Notes: generated by a model not told the origin, from the sequence alone. Counted from the stretch's first letter, positions 1 through 6,591 are shown. The stretch: DNA of 10,585 nucleotides from Betaproteobacteria bacterium (GCA_021732805.1 JAKFUJ010000134.1:1-10585); one strand, 5' to 3'. Numbers and translations: made by a program.

Positions 1-2088
1 ATCCACCTGTGGCATTTCCTGCTGGGCTGCCGGTACTTGTGCTGCCTGCTCGCGTTCCGGACGGTCGCGACGCTGTTGCTCGCGGCCTTCGCCACGCCCA
101 CGGCGTTGTTGCTGACCTTCGCTGCGCGCCTCGCCGGCTTCGCGCTCCGGACGATCGCCGCGCTCATTGCGGCCAGATTCGCCACGTTGACCGCGTCCAC
201 CGCGACCGCCGCGCTCATTACGACCTGTTTCGCCGCGGCCTGAGGCGTTGCGTTCTCCGCGATCACCACGTTGCGGACGTCCGCCGCGGCCACGCTCCCC
301 GTTGCCACTGCGGGCAGCGGAGCGCTGGGTATTGCGCGCGGGTTCGGTTCCAGTGCTCGTCGTTGCTTCGGTCGCGGGTTTACGACGGAACCAGCCCATG
401 ATCTTGCCGATGATCGAATCTTCGTCGGCAGCAGGCAATGATGCCGGGGCAGGGAGCTGTTCGGCGGCGCGCATCGGTGCAGGCTGCAGGGCCGTAACAC
501 CCTTGACCACGGCTTCCTGCCGGGGCGCTGCGGTTTCAGCTTCAACGCCGGATTTTTGTTCTTCGCTGGGCAATTGCACCATTTCATAACTGGGTGCCAA
601 CGGTTCGCTTTGATTCAGGTCGTCGTGCCGCATCCGGGCAATGGTGTAGTTCGGTGTCTGCAGATGAATGTTCGGGATCAGCAGCACATTGACGCGATGG
701 CGTGACTCCAGCAGTTGCAGATCCACACGCTTTTCATTGAGCAGGAAGGTGGCGACATCCACCGGCACCTGCGCATGCACCGCAGCGGTGTTGTCCTTCA
801 TCGACTCTTCCTGAATGATGCGCAGGATGTGCAATGCAGTGGATTCCGTGCCGCGGATGTGCCCCGTGCCATGACAACGAGGACAGGCGCTGTGATTGGA
901 TTCGCCGAGCGAGGGACGCAACCGCTGGCGCGACAGTTCCATCAGGCCGAACCGCGAAATCTTGCCGAGTTGCACCCGCGCACGATCATATTTCAAGGCA
1001 TCGCGCAGCCGGTTCTCGACTTCGCGCTGGTTGCGCTGCGATTCCATGTCGATAAAGTCGATGACGACAAGACCGCCGAGGTCGCGCAGGCGCAACTGGC
1101 GGGCCGCTTCGTCGGCAGCCTCGAGATTGGTGCGGAAGGCGGTTTCCTCGATGTCGGCGCCGCGGGTGGAACGCGCGGAGTTGACGTCGACGGAAACCAG
1201 CGCTTCAGTGTGGTCGATGACGATCGCGCCGCCGGAGGGCAGGTTGACCGAACGCGAAAACGCGGATTCGATCTGGTGTTCGATCTGGAAGCGCGAGAAC
1301 AGCGGCACATCGTCGTGGTAGAGCTTGGCGCGATCGACATAATTGGGCATCACGTGGCTCATGAACTGCACGGCCTGTTCATGGATCGATGCGGTGTCGA
1401 TCAGGATTTCGCCGATTTCTTCATGGAAGTAGTCGCGGATGGCGCGAATGACCAGGCTGGATTCCTGGAAAATCAGGAATGCGCCGTCCTGCTGCTTGGC
1501 CGCGCCTTCAATGGCGGTCCATAGTTGAAGCAGATACTTCAAGTCCCAGTTCAGTTCTTCGGCGCTGCGGCCGATGCCGGCGGTGCGCGCGATCACGCTC
1601 ATGCCGTTGGGCACGTCGAGTTGCGCCACCGTTTCCTTGAGTTCAGCCCGTTCTTCGCCTTCGATGCGGCGCGAGACGCCGCCGCCGCGGGGGTTGTTGG
1701 GCATCAGCACCAGATAACGGCCGGCGAGACTGATATAGGTGGTCAGCGCCGCGCCTTTGGTGCCGCGTTCGTCCTTGTCGACCTGGACGATGATTTCCTG
1801 GCGCTCTTTCAGGGCATCCTGGATGCGGGCAGTACTGACGTTGACGCCGGGCTTGAAATAAGCGCGGGCGATTTCCTTGAACGGCAGGAAACCGTGGCGG
1901 TCATTGCCGTAATCGACGAAGGCGGCCTCGAGGCTGGGCTCGATGCGGGTGATGACGCCTTTGTAAATATTGCTTTTGCGCTGCTCTTTACCGGCGGATT
2001 CGATGTCGAGATCGATCAGCTTCTGACCGTCGACGATGGCAACGCGCAGCTCTTCGGCCTGCGTTGCATTGAACAACATGCGTTTCAT
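1..2088 (-). CDS. rne: Ribonuclease E, N-terminal 696 codons (3' end outside window)
   Basis: RNase E is the endoribonuclease that starts most mRNA decay and processes rRNA and tRNA precursors, working at the inner membrane as the degradosome scaffold. The frame is open for all 696 visible codons. It begins MKRMLFNATQAEELRVAIVD, the typical family start, with a GGGAG ribosome binding site about 6 nt upstream. The S1 domain lies at about residues 35-125. The 5'-monophosphate sensor residues are visible as R168-T169 in IARTAGIGRS. The catalytic DNase I-like domain has D301 and N303 in VSVDVNS and D344 in VVIDFIDM, matching E. coli D303, N305 and D346. The Zn-link is C402-P-R-C405. After about residue 500 the sequence becomes low complexity. 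SIIGKIMGWFRRK (558-570) resembles the amphipathic membrane-anchoring helix, and residues 597-680 are rich in Arg and Gly. RNase G is excluded by this long tail. Identification is from recalled family sequence. Confidence 0.97.
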   Translation of the reverse strand, partial: MKRMLFNATQAEELRVAIVDGQKLIDLDIESAGKEQRKSNIYKGVITRIEPSLEAAFVDYGNDRHGFLPFKEIARAYFKPGVNVSTARIQDALKERQEIIVQVDKDERGTKGAALTTYISLAGRYLVLMPNNPRGGGVSRRIEGEERAELKETVAQLDVPNGMSVIARTAGIGRSAEELNWDLKYLLQLWTAIEGAAKQQDGAFLIFQESSLVIRAIRDYFHEEIGEILIDTASIHEQAVQFMSHVMPNYVDRAKLYHDDVPLFSRFQIEHQIESAFSRSVNLPSGGAIVIDHTEALVSVDVNSARSTRGADIEETAFRTNLEAADEAARQLRLRDLGGLVVIDFIDMESQRNQREVENRLRDALKYDRARVQLGKISRFGLMELSRQRLRPSLGESNHSACPRCHGTGHIRGTESTALHILRIIQEESMKDNTAAVHAQVPVDVATFLLNEKRVDLQLLESRHRVNVLLIPNIHLQTPNYTIARMRHDDLNQSEPLAPSYEMVQLPSEEQKSGVEAETAAPRQEAVVKGVTALQPAPMRAAEQLPAPASLPAADEDSIIGKIMGWFRRKPATEATTSTGTEPARNTQRSAARSGNGERGRGGRPQRGDRGERNASGRGETGRNERGGRGGRGQRGESGRNERGDRPEREAGEARSEGQQQRRGRGEGREQQRRDRPEREQAAQVPAAQQEMPQVD

Positions 2089-2098
2089 TTTCTTCTCC

Positions 2099-2306
2099 CG
2101 CGCTCAAGGATTTGCACGGGATGCACACTACGACAGCCGCCCGCGGGCAGCGGACTCAGAATATTTCAGTCGATTGACAGCTACATGAATCGATCGTGAT
2201 CAGTGTCCTGGTTATGCAGTGTGTGTTACAGGGATTTGCAAAAATGCGGCGCAAACGCAACGCAAATGGGTGCAAATCCGGGAATTCAAACAGTGCCTTG
2301 AGCGCG
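2099..2306 (-). promoter_or_regulatory. Candidate rne leader long-range stem next to the rne ribosome binding site
   Basis: CGCGCTCAAGG at 2099-2109 and CCTTGAGCGCG at 2296-2306 are perfect reverse complements over 11 bp. Read as rne mRNA, the 3' arm ends on the first G of the GGGAG ribosome binding site, 10 nt before the AUG. If transcription starts upstream of 2306, the two arms could close a roughly 185-nt loop and mask the start. The role is inferred; the base complementarity is directly seen. Confidence 0.4.
2108..2279. repeat. Three copies of 9-mer GGATTTGCA, two direct and one inverted
   Basis: GGATTTGCA occurs at 2108-2116 and 2232-2240 on the plus strand, and its reverse complement TGCAAATCC at 2271-2279. 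In the rne transcript the upstream copy (2279-2271) could pair with either of the two downstream complements, one local and one about 20 nt before the start codon. A short GCAAA word also recurs at 2238, 2251, 2262, 2272 and 2306. Function unknown. Confidence 0.6.
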
Positions 2307-2374
2307 CAAATCATCTACTATCGCTACTTCCGTCGGTGAGCGACTTTAACCCTGTGTTTTTTGTCAGCTTTTTG

Positions 2375-2416
2375 GCTAACTACTTAGCTAACCTCTTCGC
2401 TAACGCCATCGCAAAC
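2375..2416. repeat. 12-bp-periodic GCTAAC array
   Basis: GCTAAC starts at 2375, 2387 and 2399, followed by the variant GCAAAC at 2411, each exactly 12 bp after the last. A weaker GCAGCC follows at 2423. The 6 bp between copies differ, so only every other half unit is kept. An internal palindrome TTAGCTAA lies at 2384-2391. In one plus-strand frame the units read Ala-Asn-x-hydrophobic, but no plausible start codon precedes them. This may be a set of protein-binding sites, the relic of a small coding repeat, or chance. Confidence 0.55.
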
Positions 2417-2541
2417 TTTATTGCAGCCACCGCTGTTTGCTGTGGCCCATGCAACTGGCCTGTCGCCGCATTCGCGCCATCCAGGCATCCATTGCAGAGC
2501 GTTCCAGTCCCGGAATTCCGCCGTGTCAGGCTCTGGCCCAT

Positions 2542-2559
2542 GATGCCGCTTCCGGCATC
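2542..2559 (+). other. Hairpin in the rluC leader
   Basis: GATGCCG (2542-2548) and CGGCATC (2553-2559) form a perfect 7-bp stem with a CTTC tetraloop, 42 nt before the rluC start codon. No T-run follows on either strand, so it is not an intrinsic terminator. It may stabilise the rluC leader or affect its translation. Confidence 0.4.
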
Positions 2560-2601
2560 CACGTCGTCCGTCAGGGGAACGCTGCAAAGAAGTATAAGTA
2601 A

Positions 2602-3576
2602 ATGAACAAGTTAAGTAAAGATTCCACATTACGGCAGGTATTGCAGCAATCCGTTGGCGAGGACGAAGCCGGCCAGCGTATCGACAACTACTTGATGCGA
2701 CGGCTGAAAGGGGTGCCGAAAAGCCATGTCTACCGCATCCTGCGCAGTGGTGAAGTGCGGGTCAACAGCGGCAGGATCGGCCCGGATTACCGGCTGCAGC
2801 AGGGCGACCTGCTGCGTATCCCGCCGGTGCGCACGGCAGCCCCGGCCGCCGTCCGGCCGATGCCCAGGGACGCTTTTGCGCCGGCCATCCTGTTTGAGGA
2901 CGAGGCGTTGCTGGTCATCGACAAACCCTCCGGACTAGCAGTACATGGCGGCAGTGGACTCAGCTTTGGGGTTATCGAGGCGCTGCGCCAGCTTCGTTCC
3001 GACAGCAAATTCCTCGAACTGGTACACCGTATCGACCGCGAAACTTCCGGTGTGCTGATGCTCGCCAAAAAGCGCGTGGCGCTGGTCGAGCTGCATCGCC
3101 AGATGCAGGCTGGCGAAATCGAAAAACGCTATCGCGCCCTGGTCAAGGGTTTATGGACGGAACGCAAACGGGTGGTGGATCTGCCGCTGGAAAAAAAAGA
3201 GCGCGCCACGGGTGACCGGCGGGTCAATGTGACTCCCGGAGGCGATCAGGCGATCACCATATTCCGGATGGAGCGGCGCGTTGGTCCGTACAGCCTTCTG
3301 GATGCAGAACTGAAGACCGGGCGCACCCATCAGATCCGCGTGCATCTCTCGCATCTGGGTTTTCCGATCCTGGGGGATGACAAATATGGCGACTTTGCGC
3401 TGAACAAGACGCTGCCAAAACTTGGCCTGAAACGCATGTTCCTGCATTCTTCCCGCATTGTCGTGCGTCATCCGTTGAGCCGTGAACGGGTCACGTTTGA
3501 AGCGCCGTTGCCGGAGGAATTGCGCGCCTTCATTGAAATCACCGGAAAAACAAAAAAACATGTCTCCGCAGTTTGA
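2602..3576 (+). CDS. rluC: 23S rRNA pseudouridine synthase RluC
   Basis: RluC converts uridines 955, 2504 and 2580 (E. coli numbering) of 23S rRNA to pseudouridine. The 324-residue product has an N-terminal S4 RNA-binding domain at about residues 22-77 (GQRIDNYLMRRLKGVPKS). The RluA-type catalytic domain follows. It carries VHGGSGLSFGVIE, the signature HRIDRETSG with catalytic D145 (E. coli RluC D144), and RTHQIRVHLSHLG near the C-terminus. Length matches E. coli RluC, about 319 residues. The chosen ATG gives the expected distance to the S4 domain, but the ribosome binding site is weak (AAAGAAG, 2586-2592). The rluC position, divergent from rne, is conserved in Gammaproteobacteria and Betaproteobacteria. 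The gene overlaps the following HAD frame by 17 nt, suggesting co-transcription. RluD is less likely because of the rne neighbourhood and the VHGGSGLSFGVIE signature. Confidence 0.95.
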   Translation: MNKLSKDSTLRQVLQQSVGEDEAGQRIDNYLMRRLKGVPKSHVYRILRSGEVRVNSGRIGPDYRLQQGDLLRIPPVRTAAPAAVRPMPRDAFAPAILFEDEALLVIDKPSGLAVHGGSGLSFGVIEALRQLRSDSKFLELVHRIDRETSGVLMLAKKRVALVELHRQMQAGEIEKRYRALVKGLWTERKRVVDLPLEKKERATGDRRVNVTPGGDQAITIFRMERRVGPYSLLDAELKTGRTHQIRVHLSHLGFPILGDDKYGDFALNKTLPKLGLKRMFLHSSRIVVRHPLSRERVTFEAPLPEELRAFIEITGKTKKHVSAV

Positions 3577-4246
3577 GTTGCTGGTGTTTGACTGGGATGG
3601 CACGCTGATGGATTCGGCGGCAGCCATTTCCGAATCCTTGCAGTAAGCCTGCACTGAACTCGGCTTGCCGGTGCCCAGCAGGGAGCGCGCCCGTTATGTG
3701 ATCGGACTGGGACTGACGGATGCGCTGAATCATGTATTGCCCGGATTGCCGGCAGAGGATTACCCGAGAGTACTGGAATGCTTCCGCGTGCATTTCCTGC
3801 GCCGCGATGCCGGCACCACACTGTTTCCCGGAGCGGCGGAGATGATCCGTGAACTGCGTGACAGCGGGTTCATGCTTGCCGTGGCTACCGGCAAGAGTCG
3901 CCGCGGGCTGGATCGTGCATTGCAGGAAACCGGGTTGCAGGGTTATTTTGATACGACGCGCTGTGCCGACGAAGGTTTTTCAAAACCGCATCCGGGCATG
4001 CTCCAGGCCGTGATGGACGCTCTGGATGTGCAGCCTGCGGCAACAGTGATGATCGGCGACACCACGCATGATCTGGAAATGGCGCATGCCGCCGGAGTGG
4101 CCGCAGTTGCCGTAACCTATGGGGCGCACCAACGCGATTCACTCAGCGCCTGCAAACCGCTGGCGATGGTCGATGACTTGCGGACTTTGCACGGCTGGTT
4201 ACTGAAACAGGTGAAAACGGAACGGACGAAAACGGAGCAGGGTTGA
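3560..4246 (+). pseudogene. HAD-IA family hydrolase (Gph-like) interrupted by an in-frame TAA
   Basis: The frame opened by ATG 3560 encodes a HAD-superfamily phosphatase of the phosphoglycolate phosphatase type, 228 codons if read through. The first 28 codons carry motif I, LVFDWDGTLMDS, with nucleophile D11 and general acid D13. Codon 29 (3644-3646) is TAA, and the same frame then continues intact to TGA 4244-4246. The downstream part has motif II T110 (VATGKS), motif III K142 (FSKPHPG) and motif IV D167/D171 (MIGDTTHDLEMA). The stop therefore cuts the nucleophile off from the rest of the enzyme. A restart, for example at TTG 3665, would give a protein without motif I, which cannot be an ordinary HAD phosphatase. 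TAA also ends rpmF, sppA, fabH and yceD, so recoding is unlikely. Either the gene is recently inactivated or the base call is wrong. The start overlaps rluC by 17 nt, and the ribosome binding site is weak. Confidence 0.8.
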
Positions 4247-4271
4247 ATGACGGTGGCGATAGCAGTATATT
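4243..4271 (+). promoter_or_regulatory. Candidate sigma70 promoter for sppA
   Basis: TTGAAT (4243-4248) and TATATT (4266-4271) are separated by 17 bp, matching the consensus hexamers at 4 and 5 of 6 positions. The element lies in a short A+T-rich island between the HAD frame and sppA, and the -35 overlaps the HAD stop codon. The predicted start near 4278 leaves a leader of about 26 nt containing the AAAGGAAA ribosome binding site (4293-4300 region). Confidence 0.5.
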
Positions 4272-4303
4272 TATTGTAACTAATTGTTTTTAAAGGAAAT
4301 TAT

Positions 4304-5257
4304 ATGTCTGATCAACAAGCAAACGGCCCGCAATGGGAGCGCAGCGTTCTGGAGAAAGTCGCGCTCGCCGCTGTCCAGGAGCAACGCCGCTCCCGTCAAT
4401 GGGGCATGTTTTTCAAGATGATGGTGCTGCTCTACCTGTTCGCGCTGCTGTTCATCGGCATGGGCTGGTACGGCAAAGGCGAAGTATCCAAAGGCAGTCA
4501 CACTGCGCTGGTCGAGATCAGCGGCGTGATCGCGCCTGGCAGTCCGGCGAGTGCCGACAAAATCATCTCCGGCATGCAATCCGCGTTCAAGGATAAAAAC
4601 ACCAAAGGCGTGATCCTGCGCATCAACAGTCCCGGCGGCAGCCCGGTGCAGGCCGGTTATATCTACGACGAGATCAAGCGCCTGCGCGCCAAATATCCGG
4701 AGATTCCGCTGTATGCCGTGGTCGAGGACATCTGTGCCTCCGGCGGTTATTACATTGCAGCCGCTGCCGATAAAATTTACGTCGACAAGGCCAGCATCAT
4801 CGGCTCCATCGGCGTACTGATGGACGGTTTCGGTTTCACCGGCACCATGGAAAAACTGGGTGTAGAGCGCCGTCTGCTGGCTGCCGGCAAAAACAAGGGG
4901 TTCCTCGATCCGTTTTCGCCGATCCAGGACGAGCAAAAAGCACATGCCGAAACCATGCTTGACGATATCCACCAGCAGTTCATCACCGTGGTGCGTCAGG
5001 GGCGCGGCAAGCGCCTGAAAGAAACGCCGGACATGTTTTCAGGTTTGCTGTGGGTCGGCAAAAAAAGCATCGACCTCGGCCTCGCTGATGCGCTGGGCAG
5101 CCTGGAATCTGTCGCGCGCGACATCATCAAGGCTGAAGACATTGTCGATTACACGCAGCAGGAGAATATCGCGGAACGTTTTGCCCGGCGTTTTGGCGCG
5201 GCGAGCGCGGAAACCATCCTGAAATTCAGCGGCATCGGCAGCTTTAATGTGAGGTAA
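4304..5257 (+). CDS. sppA: Signal peptide peptidase SppA (S49 family, short form)
   Basis: SppA is a membrane-anchored serine protease that degrades signal peptides left in the inner membrane after secretion. The 317-residue product has an N-terminal cytoplasmic stretch, one membrane segment at about 36-56 (MMVLLYLFALLFIGMGW) and a single S49 protease domain. It is therefore the short form, as in Bacillus SppA, not the tandem-domain 67-kDa E. coli type. The nucleophile is S146 in CASGGYY and the general base is probably K198 in AAGKNKGFLDPF. Their 52-residue spacing equals that of S147/K199 in Bacillus subtilis SppA. INSPGG (about 107-112) is also typical of the family. The ribosome binding site AAAGGAAA is strong and well placed. 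The gene ends 6 nt before the convergent methylase, with no intrinsic terminator visible. SohB is less likely given the domain layout and neighbours. Confidence 0.92.
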   Translation: MSDQQANGPQWERSVLEKVALAAVQEQRRSRQWGMFFKMMVLLYLFALLFIGMGWYGKGEVSKGSHTALVEISGVIAPGSPASADKIISGMQSAFKDKNTKGVILRINSPGGSPVQAGYIYDEIKRLRAKYPEIPLYAVVEDICASGGYYIAAAADKIYVDKASIIGSIGVLMDGFGFTGTMEKLGVERRLLAAGKNKGFLDPFSPIQDEQKAHAETMLDDIHQQFITVVRQGRGKRLKETPDMFSGLLWVGKKSIDLGLADALGSLESVARDIIKAEDIVDYTQQENIAERFARRFGAASAETILKFSGIGSFNVR

Positions 5258-5263
5258 GTGCGG

Positions 5264-6007
5264 TCAGCCGGCGCGGCGGTTGCCCTTGGGGCAATAGAGC
5301 AGGAACACCGAGGGACGCTTATCCAGTTCCGGGATGTTCCTGCGCCAGTCGGCGATGCTGCGGGTCATGATCTGTTCACCGGACTGGGTGATGTCGGTGG
5401 CCACGCACAACAAGGTTTGCGGCGAACATTCGGCAAGCACAGCCTGCAGCATCGCATCGTTGCGATAGGGCGTCTCGATGAATATCTGTGTGGCATCGTC
5501 CTGCCGCGAACGTTGTTCGAGGTCGCGCACATGCCAGGCGCGCCGGGTTTTTTCGATTGGCAAATAACCGTGAAAAGCAAAATTCTGGCCGTTGAGTCCG
5601 GAAGCCATCAGCGCGAGCAGGATTGCCGACGGCCCGATCAGCGGTACGACGCGGATTCCGGACTCATGCGCCGCACGCACTAACACAGCACCGGGATCCG
5701 CGACTGCAGGACAGCCGGCTTCCGACACCAGTGCGATATCGATGCCGGCCAGCAATGGCGCCAGCAATGCCGGGATGGCCGCACCCGGCGTGTCCTTGTC
5801 GAGTACGTGAATGGTTGCCGTATTGATCGGGCGCGGATATTCAATCTGCTTGAGGAAGGCGCGTGCGGATTTCGGATTTTCAGCGATGAAATGCGTGAGG
5901 CGGTGCGCAATCTCGCGCGAACCGTCCGGCAGCACATTGCCGAGCGCGCTGTCACCGAGACCGCTCGGCAGCAGATAAAGCGTGCCGCGGGCAGTGTTTG
6001 CGGTCAT
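5264..6007 (-). CDS. RsmI-like SAM-dependent methyltransferase (short paralogue)
   Basis: The 247-residue product belongs to the tetrapyrrole methylase fold family, close to RsmI, which 2'-O-methylates C1402 of 16S rRNA. SEAGCPAVADPG (95-106) corresponds to the RsmI motif SDAGTPLISDPG, and VVPLIGPSAILLALMASGL (120-138) to its GPS/GPC motif. The N-terminus differs: RsmI has a TPIGNLGD glycine loop and an AEDTR motif, while here LYLLPSGLGD is followed by an unrelated stretch and no EDTR. The protein is also about 40 residues shorter than RsmI. Such a gene beside maf is common in Betaproteobacteria and is usually annotated only as a SAM-dependent methyltransferase; a separate true RsmI is normally present elsewhere. 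The substrate is therefore unknown. Its ATG overlaps the maf stop codon as ATGA, so it is probably translationally coupled to maf. An AAGAAGG sequence lies about 12 nt upstream. Confidence 0.85.
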   Translation of the reverse strand: MTANTARGTLYLLPSGLGDSALGNVLPDGSREIAHRLTHFIAENPKSARAFLKQIEYPRPINTATIHVLDKDTPGAAIPALLAPLLAGIDIALVSEAGCPAVADPGAVLVRAAHESGIRVVPLIGPSAILLALMASGLNGQNFAFHGYLPIEKTRRAWHVRDLEQRSRQDDATQIFIETPYRNDAMLQAVLAECSPQTLLCVATDITQSGEQIMTRSIADWRRNIPELDKRPSVFLLYCPKGNRRAG

Positions 6008-6591
6008 GGAATGGGAATACCTTCTTTTTGCAGCATGGTCACCAGGGCAATCAGCGGCAGACCGATCAGTGCCGTGGGATCGTCGCTCTCGACCTGATCG
6101 ACGAGGGTAATGCCCAGCGCCTCGATCTTGGCGCTGCCGGCGCAGTCATAGGGCCGGTCCTGTCGCAGATACCGTTCGATTTGTTCAGCACTCAACGCGC
6201 GAAACCGCACGGTGGTCGGCACATTGGCGAACTGCACACTATTGGTCGCGGCATTGAGCAGGCATAAAGCCGTATGAAAAACCACAGTCTTGCCGCTCAT
6301 CGCCTGCAGTTGCTGCGTTGCTGCGGCATGGTTGCCTGGTTTGCCAATCAGGGAATCATTCAGCACCGCAACCTGGTCTGATCCGATGATCAGGGCCGTG
6401 GATTCGATTTCAGCAATTTTGCAGGCCTTGGCTTGCGCCAGACGCAAAGCCGTTTCAGCGGGCGCTTCATCCGACAACGGCTGTTCATCGATATCCGGCG
6501 CGATTGTGGCGCAATGGATACCGAGCCGAGCAATCAGCGCTTTGCGATAAGTCGACGACGAAGCCAGTACGATGTGCGGGGATGGCCTCAT
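6004..6591 (-). CDS. yceF: Maf/YceF nucleoside triphosphate pyrophosphatase (m7GTP type)
   Basis: Maf proteins hydrolyse non-canonical nucleoside triphosphates to monophosphates and pyrophosphate. The YceF branch prefers 7-methyl-GTP. The 195-residue product has the N-terminal loop LASSSTYRKALI (9-20), PDIDE (32-36), IIGSDQV (68-74) with the conserved acidic residue D72, IGKP, and YDCAGSAKIEALGI near the C-terminus. The SDQV and CAGSxKxE variants mark the YceF group rather than the YhdE group (TDTV). Length matches E. coli YceF, 194 residues. As in E. coli the gene is divergent from yceD. The ribosome binding site is poor (CCGGACCTC just before ATG). It overlaps the next minus-strand gene by 4 nt (ATGA), forming a two-gene unit. 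A possible -10 box GATAAT lies on the minus strand at 6654-6659, without a clear -35. Confidence 0.93.
   Translation of the reverse strand: MRPSPHIVLASSSTYRKALIARLGIHCATIAPDIDEQPLSDEAPAETALRLAQAKACKIAEIESTALIIGSDQVAVLNDSLIGKPGNHAAATQQLQAMSGKTVVFHTALCLLNAATNSVQFANVPTTVRFRALSAEQIERYLRQDRPYDCAGSAKIEALGITLVDQVESDDPTALIGLPLIALVTMLQKEGIPIP

Larger units (their letters stand above)
2089..2601. promoter_or_regulatory. Divergent rne/rluC regulatory region
   Basis: This 513-bp non-coding stretch separates two divergent genes and should hold the promoters and leaders of both. I found no convincing sigma70 promoter on either strand. The best fragments are a TTGTCA at 2361-2366 for rluC without a good -10, and GATAGT on the minus strand near 2319-2324 without a good -35. 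The region has a perfect 11-bp inverted repeat (2099-2109 with 2296-2306), three copies of a 9-mer, a cluster of GCAAA words, a 12-bp-periodic array at 2375-2416, a 10-bp palindrome CGGAATTCCG at 2511-2520 and a hairpin at 2542-2559. In E. coli the rne leader is long and structured and mediates autoregulation by RNase E. A similar role here is inference. A 128-codon GTG-started frame crosses the region but has no ribosome binding site and codon use unlike its neighbours. Confidence 0.7.

Noticed and set aside
2136..2151. GC-rich stem around palindrome GCCCGCGGGC in the rne leader
   Set aside because: The possible stem has a mismatch and a self-complementary loop; in G+C-rich DNA such a palindrome is not informative alone.
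715..2199. Two long plus-strand open frames (715-1524 and 1525-2199) opposite rne
   Set aside because: They mirror the rne reading frame in G+C-rich DNA; rne itself shows all RNase E motifs and the plus-strand products resemble no family.
2219..2605. A 128-codon plus-strand frame ending in an ATGA overlap with rluC
   Set aside because: It starts with GTG without a ribosome binding site, uses codons rare in the neighbours (CTA, TTA, AGG), and its second half looks random. The repeat part is reported separately.
3665..4246. A separate intact gene starting at TTG 3665
   Set aside because: It is in the same frame as the HAD start at 3560 and would lack motif I; it is better read as the 3' part of an interrupted gene.
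4280..4972. A 230-codon minus-strand frame opposite sppA
   Set aside because: It is an antisense shadow of a gene with clear S49 protease motifs and has no recognisable domain.
5240..5290. Intrinsic terminator between convergent sppA and the methylase gene
   Set aside because: Only 6 nt separate the stop codons, and no stem with a T-run is visible on either strand.
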